Assembly: GCF_014651675.1 (NCBI RefSeq)
Contig: NZ_BMXI01000005.1
Location: 1-64,000 of the forward strand
From: Roseibacillus persicicus
GTDB taxonomy: Bacteria; Verrucomicrobiota; Verrucomicrobiia; Verrucomicrobiales; Akkermansiaceae
Reading direction: 5' to 3'
Length of the DNA: 64,000 nucleotides
Numbering within the stretch: position 1 is the first letter of the stretch; each line of letters begins with the position of its first letter. Positions 34,951 to 50,445 of this stretch are shown in pieces. The position numbers and the translations under genes were made by a program. The notes beneath the pieces were generated by a model. It saw nothing but the letters and a program-made list of their open reading frames with translations. It did no database searches and was not told the origin of the DNA.

Positions 34951-37900
34951 TTAAGGAGCGTGCTCCACAACGTTGGTTGGAATCACGCGGTCGATCTCGC
35001 CCCGGTCATCGAAGGCGACGATCAGGTATTGATAGGTCGCACCCTTTGCTGCGGGTTGCGCATCGCGGACCCAGATAGTGGAGTCCTGTTCCGCGACATC
35101 GGGATACTCGCTGGAGCTGAGATCAAGGTAGGCAGGCGAGGGACTATTGGCCATGGGGATGCCGATTCCGAAGGTGCTATTGTTGCGTGAGAACTTCCCG
35201 GTGAGGGGGACATCCAAGTAGTTGGACGATTGTTCGTAGGGTTGGAAAACGAAGAAGGGATCCGTGACGCGGAAGGCGTCTATGGAGGCACCCTGCCAAT
35301 CGAGCCTGACGTTCTGATAGGCCATGCGATCGATGAGGGGAGTCACCTGCACCAGGTTGGGCTTGGCCTCAGGGTAGACTTCGGAGGGAAGTTGATAGCG
35401 GTAGACCGTAAAGGAACTCAGCGGCGTCACGCTATTTTCTCCCGAGGACACCTCGGTGTTCTGACGTCGGTATCCGAAGATCCACTCGAAGGGATCGCGG
35501 TTGTTGGGGAAGTAGGATTCGTAGCTATTTTCCTTTCCCCCGTTGATGGCGGGAACGGCTCCGACTAGAATCAGGCTGGACGCGCGGAACTGCAGGGTTT
35601 GCTCGATGTGGAGAGGATGGGCGTAGTAGGGACCTTCTCCATTTTCGTAATCACTCACCTTGACCGCCACATTGGCGAGACCGGGCAAGGGACGGGCGGG
35701 CCAGGGGATGACATCCTGCAGGGCGGCGGGAGGTGCGGTCCACATGTTGGAGACCACATTGGAAAAGTCACCCGCCGTGGTGAGGAGTTCGGTGCTGCCG
35801 GGTTGTGGGATGGGCAGGCCGATGGGGCGGATGCAGTAGGACAACTTTTTGTCGGCGGGCACAGTCAGCACTACCGAGAATTCGCCATTGTCGCCGAATC
35901 CCGAGGATAGTGAGTCAGTGCGGTAGGGGGTGAAGACGAGCTCTTCTTCCACTCCGTCTTCATCGGTGACGGTGAGGACGAGGTTGTCATCGCTCTCGAT
36001 GGCTTCAGTGAGATTGAGGGACTCGACCTCGGGATCTTCGCCACCTTCGGCCGCGGCCCAGACCTCGAAGCGGTCGATGCCCACGGGGTCGCAGAACCAG
36101 GAAAGCTGCACCACCGCTTTGCCTCCCGAGGGAGCCAGATTCACGGGGTCGGTCACCATCGCGACTCCCAGGTCTTCGTTTTGGGTGGTTACGCATCCAA
36201 TCCGAACGAGCGGAGAAGCATTGCCGTTTTCGTCAAAGGTTTGGGCGTAGTAGCAGCCCACTTCTCCGTTGTTGAGAACGGGTGCGCTTTCCTTCCAATT
36301 GTAAACCGCAGGCAACGCGCTTTTACCCGACTGGCGGGAGATCAGGACAAAGGGACCTCCGTTGCCGACCCGGCGGTAGACCCGCACTTCGCGACAGTCG
36401 CCTTTGAGGTAAACCTGTCCACAAACACCCACGATAGTATCGTCATTGCGCACGGGGACGAAGATGGGAGGGACGCCTCCGGGAGTGACCTCGATCCAGG
36501 ATGGACAGCGGGGGTCGTTGGAAGTGGGAGGAAGAAGCTCTTGGATCTCCCGGCGAATCTTGCCGCTTTCGTCACGGAGAACGGTGCTCGAGATCAGCAC
36601 GGGGCAACAGAGCTCGGCCCAGGCCAAGAAGTGATAGCGATTGATCTCGCCGGGCTTGAAGGCGGCGCTGATGGGGATTTCCCGCCAGTCGCTCACCGAG
36701 CCGTCACCCAGGCGGCTGCGGGCGCGCAGGATGGTGCCATTGGGGGTGGTGGTCGGGATGATGACATCGCGGAAGGACTCCAATCCTTTGAAAAGAGTGG
36801 TGCGGGCAAAGGTGCGCTCGAAGGTTGTGCCTTCTTCGTTCTGCTGATAGGTGCCGACTTCCAGGTCGAAGGACTTGACCTTCTTGTATATTTTAGAACG
36901 ATCGGGTTGTTCGTAGCGTTCGACCCGGGCGATGACACCCCGGAAGTCCGCGTCCAGTCCATAGAGTTCGCGGCGAACCGCAACTCCTTCGTTGGTGAGG
37001 TTCATGCGGGGAATGCAGAAGCAGGTCTCGAGGGAACCTTCCGGACTAGGTGGTCCCACCCGGTCGCGGGGCACTCCGAACTTGGGACCGGAGTGGCCGG
37101 ACAAGTTTGCGGGGGTGCAGGCGGAGGTGTCGACCGCGCGCACGGTATACCAAAAGGTTTTACCCATCGCAAAGTCGGTCTCGGAGGTGACTACCGGCGA
37201 GCCGGTATCGGGGCCGTTGTTGCCCGGGCCCACGTAGTCGGTATCGACGTCGCTGGCATCATCGTCCTCGAAGGTGACGTATTCCTGTCCGTTGACGTGG
37301 GCCACGGTGCCGATGTGGTTGAAGTCGGGATCGCCGCCAAAGGTCTGCCAATCGGTGGCGGAGTGCCAGCGGTAGATGCGGTACTCTTTCGCCGAGTTGT
37401 CGGGTTCGGTATTGGGAAGCTGGCGGATAGTGAGGGTGAGGTGCTGCTGTCCTTCCTCGGTGTCCGGATTGTAGCCCGCGAGGTCGAAGGTGTTGTCCAC
37501 GGTCACGATGGAGGGCGCGGAGCAGGGCAGGCGGTCACAGATTGTGATTTCAGTCGGTGGGGAAAGTGGTCCGGGATGTCCTGCGATGTCGCGAGCGGCC
37601 ACGTAGTAGTAAAAAGTGTCGCCATCAAAGAACTCGATATCCGGAGCCTCGAAGGGAAGCTCGGGAGCGTTGAGTTGAATGAAGACATCACCGTCGTCAC
37701 CGTAGAAGAAGGTCTCGTCGAGGTAGTTGATATTCGCCGCTTGTGTTGCGGTCATGAGTGCTCCGGCGGGGATGGGCAGGGTATTGACGCGAACGCCGGC
37801 TGCCGATGCCACATCGGCCTCGCTGGTGATGAGAAAGGGATCGGGGGTGTTGGCCTTTTCAACCCGGTAGAGATTGAAACCGTAGGTGTGGGGAAGAAGG

Positions 37901-38715
37901 GTGCGCAAACCGTTGGGGGTGGACCAACGCAGGCGGGCGTTGAGGTTGTCCTTGGGGGAAGCCACGACTTGCTGCAGTTCAGCTTCGAATTTGTGGGGCA
38001 GGAGTTCTGGCTTTCCTGGTGGCAGGAGAGACTGGGGGGCGCTGGTGTCGAGAGTCACCCGACCAATCACGCGAAGGTCGTTGTCGGCGCCGTCAACCTC
38101 GCGCACCTCGTAGGTGGTGACCGAGGGGTCGAGGGCCTTGATGGAAAAGCCCAGGCCAATCGCCATCTGCACGCCGGGATGTGCACGTCCTAGGGAGATG
38201 AGGGATTGCAGCACCTCGGGGTCGTCCTGAGCCACGGTCATAATTTGCGCGAGACGCTGGGCCACGCCGAGGTCGATGCCGCCCGGGAATTCGGGGCTGC
38301 CGAGGGTGGGCATGGAGGCCGGGTCACCCTGCGCTTCCGCATTGAGAGCGGTGATGCGCATGGGGAGGAAGCGGGCGTCCTTGTCGAACTTTTCCCCCAA
38401 CTTCAGCAGGGCCTGAATGGCCGAGGGCGAAGTCTGCAGGGTCTGGACCCCGAGCAGGGTATAGGGATTGGGGGAGGTGGCGTCACCCGCCTTGGAGTAG
38501 ATGCCAAAGCGTTTGCCAAAGGTAGTCTTGGCGTCGCCCGGCTGCCAGAGGATGTAGTCGTGCAGAGTGGTGCCTCCGTTGGTCTCGAAGGTCTTGCCCA
38601 CGGTGTAGACCAGCGGATCGGCGTTTTGCGCGGGAGCCAGCCCGGCCACGAGCCAGGCCAAGAGCAGAGTCGTCTTGGCGACGAATTGTTGGAGCGGAGA
38701 GGTCATCGATTTCAT
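34951..38715 (-). CDS. Giant secreted protein B, fibronectin-III-like repeats
   Basis: 1,254 residues from the start MKSMTSPLQQFVAKTTLLLA, giving a signal peptide that ends near GLAPAQNAD; an ATG 16 codons upstream is less likely. Repeated FN3-like units carry the pattern RLRWSTPNG...YGFNLYR, LTLTIRQLPN...KEYRIYRW, VYRRVGNGGPFVLISRQSGK and VQLSWFCDPVGIDRFEVWAA, often with GxxFxYYV. Cysteines occur in pairs (ETCFCIPRM, CFYCV-like), suggesting disulfides. It looks like a multi-domain adhesion or scaffold protein. It lies between the other two giant genes, 60 bases after the previous stop. No catalytic motif is seen. Confidence 0.75.
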   Translation of the reverse strand: MKSMTSPLQQFVAKTTLLLAWLVAGLAPAQNADPLVYTVGKTFETNGGTTLHDYILWQPGDAKTTFGKRFGIYSKAGDATSPNPYTLLGVQTLQTSPSAIQALLKLGEKFDKDARFLPMRITALNAEAQGDPASMPTLGSPEFPGGIDLGVAQRLAQIMTVAQDDPEVLQSLISLGRAHPGVQMAIGLGFSIKALDPSVTTYEVREVDGADNDLRVIGRVTLDTSAPQSLLPPGKPELLPHKFEAELQQVVASPKDNLNARLRWSTPNGLRTLLPHTYGFNLYRVEKANTPDPFLITSEADVASAAGVRVNTLPIPAGALMTATQAANINYLDETFFYGDDGDVFIQLNAPELPFEAPDIEFFDGDTFYYYVAARDIAGHPGPLSPPTEITICDRLPCSAPSIVTVDNTFDLAGYNPDTEEGQQHLTLTIRQLPNTEPDNSAKEYRIYRWHSATDWQTFGGDPDFNHIGTVAHVNGQEYVTFEDDDASDVDTDYVGPGNNGPDTGSPVVTSETDFAMGKTFWYTVRAVDTSACTPANLSGHSGPKFGVPRDRVGPPSPEGSLETCFCIPRMNLTNEGVAVRRELYGLDADFRGVIARVERYEQPDRSKIYKKVKSFDLEVGTYQQNEEGTTFERTFARTTLFKGLESFRDVIIPTTTPNGTILRARSRLGDGSVSDWREIPISAAFKPGEINRYHFLAWAELCCPVLISSTVLRDESGKIRREIQELLPPTSNDPRCPSWIEVTPGGVPPIFVPVRNDDTIVGVCGQVYLKGDCREVRVYRRVGNGGPFVLISRQSGKSALPAVYNWKESAPVLNNGEVGCYYAQTFDENGNASPLVRIGCVTTQNEDLGVAMVTDPVNLAPSGGKAVVQLSWFCDPVGIDRFEVWAAAEGGEDPEVESLNLTEAIESDDNLVLTVTDEDGVEEELVFTPYRTDSLSSGFGDNGEFSVVLTVPADKKLSYCIRPIGLPIPQPGSTELLTTAGDFSNVVSNMWTAPPAALQDVIPWPARPLPGLANVAVKVSDYENGEGPYYAHPLHIEQTLQFRASSLILVGAVPAINGGKENSYESYFPNNRDPFEWIFGYRRQNTEVSSGENSVTPLSSFTVYRYQLPSEVYPEAKPNLVQVTPLIDRMAYQNVRLDWQGASIDAFRVTDPFFVFQPYEQSSNYLDVPLTGKFSRNNSTFGIGIPMANSPSPAYLDLSSSEYPDVAEQDSTIWVRDAQPAAKGATYQYLIVAFDDRGEIDRVIPTNVVEHAP

Positions 38716-38775
38716 AACCGGAAGGGATGGGGTGGGATTTTCGTTTTTGAGTAAAAGGTTCATCGTCGCGTCATC

Positions 38776-44547
<5,772 letters not shown>

Positions 44548-44760
44548 AACTCAAAGGCGTTAACCGAGGCGGTGGATCGATTTTTCCAAATACTGCGGAA
44601 ATTCTTCACGAAGCCAGTTTTGGACGATGACCTTCTACTACGAGAAATCGTCCCAATTGAGTCTACGCAATTACTGTTCCCGCAATAATCAGAGGAATGA
44701 TGAAGACTGTCGACCCGATCAGGCAAGAAGAGATGAACTTTTCATCTAATCTAACAGATG

Positions 44761-45702
44761 TTAATTCGTCCCTTGCGGTTTTTCATTTACCCAATCCAAT
44801 AGTTCGTAAACCACGGCATCCCGCTCTTTATCATAAAAGAGAAGGTGATGGGATTGGGGAAAGTTGAGTAAAGTTGCAGGGGGCGAAAAATCATTTGCAA
44901 AGTTTGAAATTTGCCGGGGGTTGCTTAAGAAATCTTTACCACCGTGCAAAATCAGCGTGGGAGCCGTGACTTTATCTGCATGGCGAGAGCTTTCTTCTGA
45001 AAGTTGGGCGAGTTCGTTGAGAAAGCGCAAGGTGTAGCTCTCGACGTGATAGGGATTGGTCTCGCTTTGCGAAAAGTGGTCCGAAGAGGTCGTGGCCTGG
45101 AATGAACCACCCGCCAAAGTCTCGAGCGAAACCCGGGCCCAGGGAGTCAGGCGGGCGGCCAGCCTCAGTAGTCCCAGCTGCCAGCCGGGGATGGAGTCCA
45201 GGCTGACCACGGGCGAAACGAGGACTAGTCCGTCAGGTTGCACTTCGCTCTGGGCGGCGGCTTTGAGGGCGATGAGCGCTCCCATGGACTCGCCGACCCA
45301 AATAATGCGGGCCTCGGGATGGCGAGCCCGGAGGCCGGTGTCCAGCTCGACCAGATCGCGCATCCAGAGCCGGGCTTTGCCAATATCGCCCTGGCGCGGG
45401 AGGTCTTCATCGTAACCTGCCCCGCGTAGATTGAGGGCGTAGAGGGTGGTGCGGGGCGATTGCAGGGGAAGGGCTTTGCCCAAGTTTCCATAATCGCGGG
45501 CCGCCCCCTCGATGCCATGCAGCCCAATGAGCACGGTCTGCGGTCGGCTTTGGAGATTCCAGTGGCGAAGCGAGAGTTGTTTGCCATCGGAGGTGGTGAG
45601 GTAGGAGGCGCGGGCGGTCGGTGCAGGGCCTCCGCCGATTTGCTGGCTGCAAGAGGTGAGCCAACAGAGAAAGAGAGGCAGGAGGGGGAGGAGCAGGCGC
45701 AC
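44761..45702 (-). CDS. Alpha/beta hydrolase lipoprotein
   Basis: 313 residues. A lipobox (CWLTSC at about residue 18) anchors the protein to a membrane. The fold is alpha/beta hydrolase of the lysophospholipase/monoacylglycerol-lipase type: oxyanion region LIGLHGIEGAARDYG, nucleophile in VGESMGALIALKAAA, acid in LHGGKDFL and the catalytic histidine in FPQSHHLLFYD. It is followed downstream (plus coordinates lower) by no close partner, and a metal permease gene starts 39 bases from its start on the same strand. A likely lipase or esterase of envelope lipids. Confidence 0.87.
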   Translation of the reverse strand: MRLLLPLLPLFLCWLTSCSQQIGGGPAPTARASYLTTSDGKQLSLRHWNLQSRPQTVLIGLHGIEGAARDYGNLGKALPLQSPRTTLYALNLRGAGYDEDLPRQGDIGKARLWMRDLVELDTGLRARHPEARIIWVGESMGALIALKAAAQSEVQPDGLVLVSPVVSLDSIPGWQLGLLRLAARLTPWARVSLETLAGGSFQATTSSDHFSQSETNPYHVESYTLRFLNELAQLSEESSRHADKVTAPTLILHGGKDFLSNPRQISNFANDFSPPATLLNFPQSHHLLFYDKERDAVVYELLDWVNEKPQGTN

Positions 45703-45741
45703 AACTTTTTCTATCGGAAGGAAAGTCCTCCTGCGACTGGA

Positions 45742-46797
45742 TTATTGCCCCATCACCGCCGTCCAACCCACCGCTGTCAGCCCGACAAAGACGAAGAGTC
45801 CCAGGGCCAGCAGGGCGATGAACTTGGGCTTCATGATCGTCGAGTAGAGGAAGAGCAGTTTGACATCCATCATGGGGCCAAAGACGAGGAAGGCGAGGCG
45901 GGCCGCCGTGCGCGCTGCGGCTGGAGGAGCCAGAGTGGCGGCAATGAAGGCGTCCGAGGTGCTGCAAAGGCTCAGCAGGAAGGCGAGGACCATGAAGGCC
46001 GCGGTTTGACCGAAGGCAGAGCCCTCCATGGACTCCAGCCACTCGGCGCCGGGGGCGATCCCGACATTGAAAAGAGCGGTGATGATGACCCCGATGGTGA
46101 AGTAGACCCCCACGTCGGTGAAGTCTTTCAAGGCCGCCCGCATGGAAAGCACCACGCGATTCTGGCCCTTGTCGCCGTGGTCGTGATGATGGTGGTCGTG
46201 CCCGTGATCATGATCGTGATGGTCGTGGCCATGGCAGCAGCCCTCGTCGTGGCAATGGTCGTGTTCGTGATCGTGGCTGTGGTCGGACTCTTCGCTGGTG
46301 GTGTTTTCGTCGGGCAGGACTTTAGGCTTGAGCACTTTGTCCAAAGGAATGCGCAGGACGATGAGACCCACCAAAATGGCGGAGAGGTAGCCCAGCAGAA
46401 CGCGGGAAAAGGTGAAGAACTCGGCTCGCTCGGGCCAAGTCTCGAAGTCGGGGAAGGCGTTCCAGGTCGAGAAAATCGTAATCGGGTTCACGATGGGAGC
46501 CGCCAGCATATAGGCAAAGGCGCAACTCACGGGGAGCCCTTTGCCCACCAGACGGCGAATGACCGGCACCACCGCGCACTCGCAGACCGGAAGGATGAGC
46601 CCGAGGAGGCCGGAGACCAGAATGGCGGCCGTTTTGTTCTTGGGCAGCATCTTTTCCATCGCCCCGGCGGGCAGATAGACTCCCAAGAATCCTGAGAGCA
46701 GCGTGCCTAACAGGATGAAGGGCGCGCCCTCAAAGAGGATCGACTTGAAGGCGATGGCGAAGTTGGCGAAATCGTCTGGGGACACGCGGGGGAGCAA
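45742..46797 (-). CDS. Permease (UPF0718/ArsP-like) with His-rich metal loop
   Basis: 351 residues with eight or so membrane helices. Helix segments GLLGLILPVCECAVVPVIRR and VSCAFAYMLAAPIVNPITIF are the conserved pair of the DUF318-type permeases (metalloid/heavy-metal efflux). The central cytoplasmic loop, about residues 190-225, is packed with His, Asp and Cys (HSHDHEHDHCHDEGCCHGHD and on), a typical Zn/Cu/Ni-binding stretch. It is probably a metal exporter (compare the SO_0444 group). The repeated CATGATCATCATG-type codons in the loop are low-complexity, not a separate feature. The alpha/beta hydrolase gene starts 40 bases downstream. Confidence 0.85.
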   Translation of the reverse strand: MLPRVSPDDFANFAIAFKSILFEGAPFILLGTLLSGFLGVYLPAGAMEKMLPKNKTAAILVSGLLGLILPVCECAVVPVIRRLVGKGLPVSCAFAYMLAAPIVNPITIFSTWNAFPDFETWPERAEFFTFSRVLLGYLSAILVGLIVLRIPLDKVLKPKVLPDENTTSEESDHSHDHEHDHCHDEGCCHGHDHHDHDHGHDHHHHDHGDKGQNRVVLSMRAALKDFTDVGVYFTIGVIITALFNVGIAPGAEWLESMEGSAFGQTAAFMVLAFLLSLCSTSDAFIAATLAPPAAARTAARLAFLVFGPMMDVKLLFLYSTIMKPKFIALLALGLFVFVGLTAVGWTAVMGQ

Positions 46798-46870
46798 ACC
46801 AGAAAGCCCCCCCGCAGGGCCAGTTTATAAAGTGATTTCCGGAGTCCCGAATCTTCGCCAGATCCACGGC

Positions 46871-48541
46871 CTAAAATGCTCCGGGAGGGCCGCCGGGACC
46901 CCCGGGACCGCCGGGGCCTCCAGCGGCTTCGGTGCTGAATTCCGTAGTGTCGTAGCTCGAGAGACCGGTTCGGGTCAGACGATAGAACTGGGCAGCATTG
47001 GCTTTGGCTCCGGTGGTGGCGAAGACATCGAGCTCGGCGGTGAAGGTCGTGCCACTGGTATCAAAGGTCGCGAGGTCGGTGCTGGGGTCCACGCGGTAGA
47101 TTCCGCCCTCGGTGCCTTGCCAGGTAATCGTCACGGTGGAATCGTCGACTGCGATCTCCTTGGCTGAGGGCTCGATTGCGGTCGCGCCCTCGAAGTAGAC
47201 CGTGACCCCCAGAGCCTCGACCTCGGACGAGGCAATGCCGGTGGCGCTGGTGGCGTCGCCGAAGTATTGAAAGGCGAGGTTGTAGGGATAGGCGGGGGTG
47301 CCGTCTTCTTCCACGCTGGTGAAGTAGGCCCAGGTGCCTGCCGGGAATTCGGGGGTCACGCAATAGCGCACGTTATACTCATTCAGATCATAGTGTTTGC
47401 CCGCATCGAAGGTCCCGAGGCTGGCGCTGGAATAGAGTTGGAAAGCCTCCCCCGAGGCGTCGGAGATGAGGTCGGCCTTGGCAGCGTAGTCTTCCATGTA
47501 GTGGCCCAGCACAAAGTCCGTGGAAACCGCGGGCCCATATTGCGAGGAGTTCAGGCTGGCCGAGGTGGTTCCGCTATCTTGATCCACTTTCCACTGCGGC
47601 AGCGTGGTGCGTCCGGTGACAGTCAGGTCGGTGGAGCCGTTCGAACCATCGCGCTTTTGATAGCCGGTAATCATGCGGCGGACGCCACTGTCGGGGTCAG
47701 TGGGATCGCTGTAGCCGTAGGGGCCATACATGGGGAGGCCGTCATTGACCCAGCCGATGATGGGGCTGTGCTGGCCGTTGAAGTTTTCCGTGTAGGGGGA
47801 GGCCCCTCCGATTCCTTCGTAAACAACCGAGGAGTCGTAGTCGACCGAATCCCCCAAGGTCGAGCGCAGGGCAGCCGGGCTGGCATGGTAATGGAAGGCC
47901 TCCATCGCCTGGTGGGCATTGCCGGCATCGAAGGATTCGCCCTCATTGGTGAACGCGTCTCTGTTCCAGATGCCATCTCCGGTGTTGTTGTTGGTCGGTT
48001 CCTGATCGGCGCCCGCGGAGGTGTCGTAGGAAAAGGTGTCGGAGGTGTTGAAGAGCGGCACCCCATCGACAAAGAGCCCGCAGGTTCCGATGTTGGTCTC
48101 CGAACGCGAAGCGGGTGAGTAGTTCACCGAGTAGTTCGGATAGCGAGGGAAGCGGTAAAGGATGGCCGCGTTGCCGGGGAAAGAGGGGAAGCGGGTCGTC
48201 CGGCTGGAATTCAGAAACCAGGGGCCCATCGTATTGTTAGCGAGTCCGGTGGACTTGATGTAAACGTAGTCGTCGGAGTAGGAGATGCCCTGAACTCCCG
48301 CGTAGACCGGCAGGGGCTGGTCCCCCACGGTGACTCCTTCGTAGTCGGCCGCGTCCCAGGTCGTCAGCGAGCTGGTTCCGCCGCCACCGCGTTCGATCGT
48401 CTCCTGTTCCACGGTGGCCCAAATGCGGGCATAACGACCGGAGCCCTCGGTATACCAGGAGGAAAGAATGGGTTCGGCGCAGAGGGCACCGGGCAGAAGG
48501 GCCAAGAGGCTGAGAAGCGAAGTAGGATGGATTGAGTTCAT
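46871..48541 (-). CDS. YHYH-domain secreted protein with Gly-Pro tail
   Basis: 556 residues with a signal peptide (LLSLLALLPGALCA). The YHYH-type core is recognisable: MEAFHYHASPAALRSTLGDS, PIIGWVNDGLPMYGPYGYSD, and DLNEYNVRYCVTPEFPAGTW, with several histidines and acidic residues suited to binding metal. A beta domain (ITWQGTEGGIYRVDPSTDL) and a GGPGGPGGPGG tail follow. YHYH proteins often lie beside copper or haem-peroxidase genes, as here (MbnP-MbnH-type fusion next upstream). The role is unknown. A permease gene is 73 bases away. Confidence 0.82.
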   Translation of the reverse strand: MNSIHPTSLLSLLALLPGALCAEPILSSWYTEGSGRYARIWATVEQETIERGGGGTSSLTTWDAADYEGVTVGDQPLPVYAGVQGISYSDDYVYIKSTGLANNTMGPWFLNSSRTTRFPSFPGNAAILYRFPRYPNYSVNYSPASRSETNIGTCGLFVDGVPLFNTSDTFSYDTSAGADQEPTNNNTGDGIWNRDAFTNEGESFDAGNAHQAMEAFHYHASPAALRSTLGDSVDYDSSVVYEGIGGASPYTENFNGQHSPIIGWVNDGLPMYGPYGYSDPTDPDSGVRRMITGYQKRDGSNGSTDLTVTGRTTLPQWKVDQDSGTTSASLNSSQYGPAVSTDFVLGHYMEDYAAKADLISDASGEAFQLYSSASLGTFDAGKHYDLNEYNVRYCVTPEFPAGTWAYFTSVEEDGTPAYPYNLAFQYFGDATSATGIASSEVEALGVTVYFEGATAIEPSAKEIAVDDSTVTITWQGTEGGIYRVDPSTDLATFDTSGTTFTAELDVFATTGAKANAAQFYRLTRTGLSSYDTTEFSTEAAGGPGGPGGPGGPPGAF

Positions 48542-48628
48542 GGCAGCGGATTTGATTTTGTCAGCTATTGGTGAACTCCGATTGTTAAGAAATGATGTCG
48601 GGCAGGTAAAATTTCAGGAAAATCGCTT

Positions 48629-50350
48629 TCAATCAACCAGCGCCGGGTCGGTCAGGGTCTTAAGGAAAGCCACCAGAGCCGCCTGATCGTCTTCGGAAAG
48701 TCCCAGCCCATTGGGGTGCTTGGCCAAGTTGGGATCGAGGGTGCGGCTGCGGGGGATGGGGTTGTTGTAGTGGGCGATGACTTCTTCCAAGGTGCGGAAG
48801 CGTCCGTCGTGCATGTAGGGCGCGGTCAGGGCGATGTTGCGCAGGCTGGGGGTGCTGAACTTGTAGCGGTCGCTTTCCTTGCCCGTCGTTTTTTCCAATC
48901 CAATATCATCCGTTGGCGGGAGACCGTTGTTGTGAAAAAAGTGATCGCTGAAGAGGGCTCCTCCGTGACAATGGAAGCAGTCCGCACCCTTCTTGCCGAG
49001 GCGCGGTTCGGACTCGGTGAAGAAGAGTTCGAAGCCCCGCTGTTCTTCTTTGGTGAGCTCCGCCTGCCCTTTGCGAGCCTGGTCGAGCTTGGAGTCCAGA
49101 CTGAGCTGGGTGAGAAGAAAGGCCTCGATGGCTAGACCGAGATTTTCGGCGCTAATGGCGCCCGAGCCAAAGGCCTTGGCAAAGAGGGGTGGATACTTGC
49201 TCTCGGCCTTGAGCTTGGAAATCACGTTCGTGAGATCTTCGTCCATTTCGAGATGGTCTTCAATGGGCACGAGGGCCTGCTCGCGCAGGGAAGAAGCCCG
49301 ACCATCCCAGAAGAAGCTCGTTTTCCAGGCCAGGTTGAAGAGGGGCATGGAGTGCCGGGTGCCCAGCTGTCCCTCCGTCCCCAAACTGAATGAGCGGGGA
49401 TCACTCAAGGTCTTTCCCTGATGACAGGAGGCGCAGGAGAGGGTGTTGGTGCGGGAGAGGAGGGGCTCGTTGAACAACTCTTTTCCCAAGGCAACCCGTG
49501 AACTTAAAATCGGGTTGTCGGAAGGAAGGGCGGGCAGCGGGATGTGCTTGGGGAGGGTGATGGGATAGCCCATCGGGTTGGTGGGCAGGTCGATGGGCTT
49601 GGGCTTCCCGGCGGTCTCGGGAAGTCCCCCTTCCTGAATGCTGACCACACGAAAGGCGGTCTGCAGATTACGCTTCAACCGTTCGGCCACCGGGTCGTCG
49701 GGTTGCGAGTGAGTGGTTGCGCCATCTTTGGCGAAGGAGAGTCCCGCGAGTAGTTTCTGCGGATCCAGCGCGATGGCGATGCGGGACTCATTGTTGAGGG
49801 TGAGGTCGATGGGCAGGGTGATCCGGGTGCGGTTCCAGTCATTGGCAAAGTGATAGGCAAAGCCGCCCGGAAGCTCTTCTCCTTTCGCCCGCCAGTGTCC
49901 CTCGATGGCTAGAAAGATATACCCGCCCTGCCAGTCCCAGTGCAGGTTGTTCAGGTTTGGGTTGAGCGGGTGGTTCGCTGAGTATTGTGCCGGATCGGAG
50001 TGATTGATTTCCTTGTTCGGCCCGACGTGGAAGGAGAGGGAGGTGAAGCGCTTGTTCGGGAGGTCCGGGAGTGCGTAGCTCGATCCACGAGTGGAGGCCA
50101 AGGCCGTTTGCTTGGGCAGATTCCACTTCTCTCCCTCTTCCGTGACCAAGGTGAAGTCCGTCGCCAGCCAGTCCAGTCGAGTGACGGAGAAGGTTTCCGC
50201 TTCGCCACTCTGATACCGCAGCGAGTCGATGAGGAGCGGCTTGTCCTCGACGAGATTGAGGAAGTCGAGGTGGAGTGGGGTGGCTCCCAAATGCCCGCTG
50301 AAGCCAATGATGGCTGCAGTGAGTCGGAGGAGGGGGTAACGAAGTTTCAT
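48629..50350 (-). CDS. MbnP-MbnH-type fusion: copper-binding protein joined to di-haem peroxidase
   Basis: 573 residues, secreted (LLRLTAAIIGFSGHLGA). Residues about 24-245 match the MbnP copper-binding family (HLDFLNLVEDKPLLIDSLRY, NNLHWDWQGGYIFLAIEGHW with two conserved tryptophans). Residues about 255-570 are a MauG/cytochrome-c-peroxidase-like domain with two haem motifs, CASCH (306-310) and CFHCH (458-462), plus FWDGRASSLREQAL and APYMHDGRFRTLEEVIAHYN. In methanotrophs MbnH and MbnP are separate proteins, and MbnH oxidises a tryptophan of MbnP so that it can bind copper. Here enzyme and substrate domains share one chain. Probably periplasmic copper handling. Confidence 0.85.
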   Translation of the reverse strand: MKLRYPLLRLTAAIIGFSGHLGATPLHLDFLNLVEDKPLLIDSLRYQSGEAETFSVTRLDWLATDFTLVTEEGEKWNLPKQTALASTRGSSYALPDLPNKRFTSLSFHVGPNKEINHSDPAQYSANHPLNPNLNNLHWDWQGGYIFLAIEGHWRAKGEELPGGFAYHFANDWNRTRITLPIDLTLNNESRIAIALDPQKLLAGLSFAKDGATTHSQPDDPVAERLKRNLQTAFRVVSIQEGGLPETAGKPKPIDLPTNPMGYPITLPKHIPLPALPSDNPILSSRVALGKELFNEPLLSRTNTLSCASCHQGKTLSDPRSFSLGTEGQLGTRHSMPLFNLAWKTSFFWDGRASSLREQALVPIEDHLEMDEDLTNVISKLKAESKYPPLFAKAFGSGAISAENLGLAIEAFLLTQLSLDSKLDQARKGQAELTKEEQRGFELFFTESEPRLGKKGADCFHCHGGALFSDHFFHNNGLPPTDDIGLEKTTGKESDRYKFSTPSLRNIALTAPYMHDGRFRTLEEVIAHYNNPIPRSRTLDPNLAKHPNGLGLSEDDQAALVAFLKTLTDPALVD

Positions 50351-50445
50351 CGAAGGGCGGCCGAGCTCGAGTGGAGTCGAGCTTGGAGTCCCCCCGCCTT
50401 TGACGAAAGCTTGGAATTGTTAAGTCTTTGCTAAGAGCGGCAACC

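Noticed and set aside
36181-38193. 670-residue plus-strand frame opposite the FN3 protein
   Set aside because: An antisense shadow of a real, signal-peptide-bearing giant gene in GC-rich DNA.
46180-46290. Repetitive CAT/ATG-rich DNA
   Set aside because: Low-complexity codons for the His-rich loop of the permease; not a CRISPR or regulatory repeat.
46890-46920. GGACC-type short repeats
   Set aside because: They encode the Gly-Gly-Pro tail of the YHYH protein.
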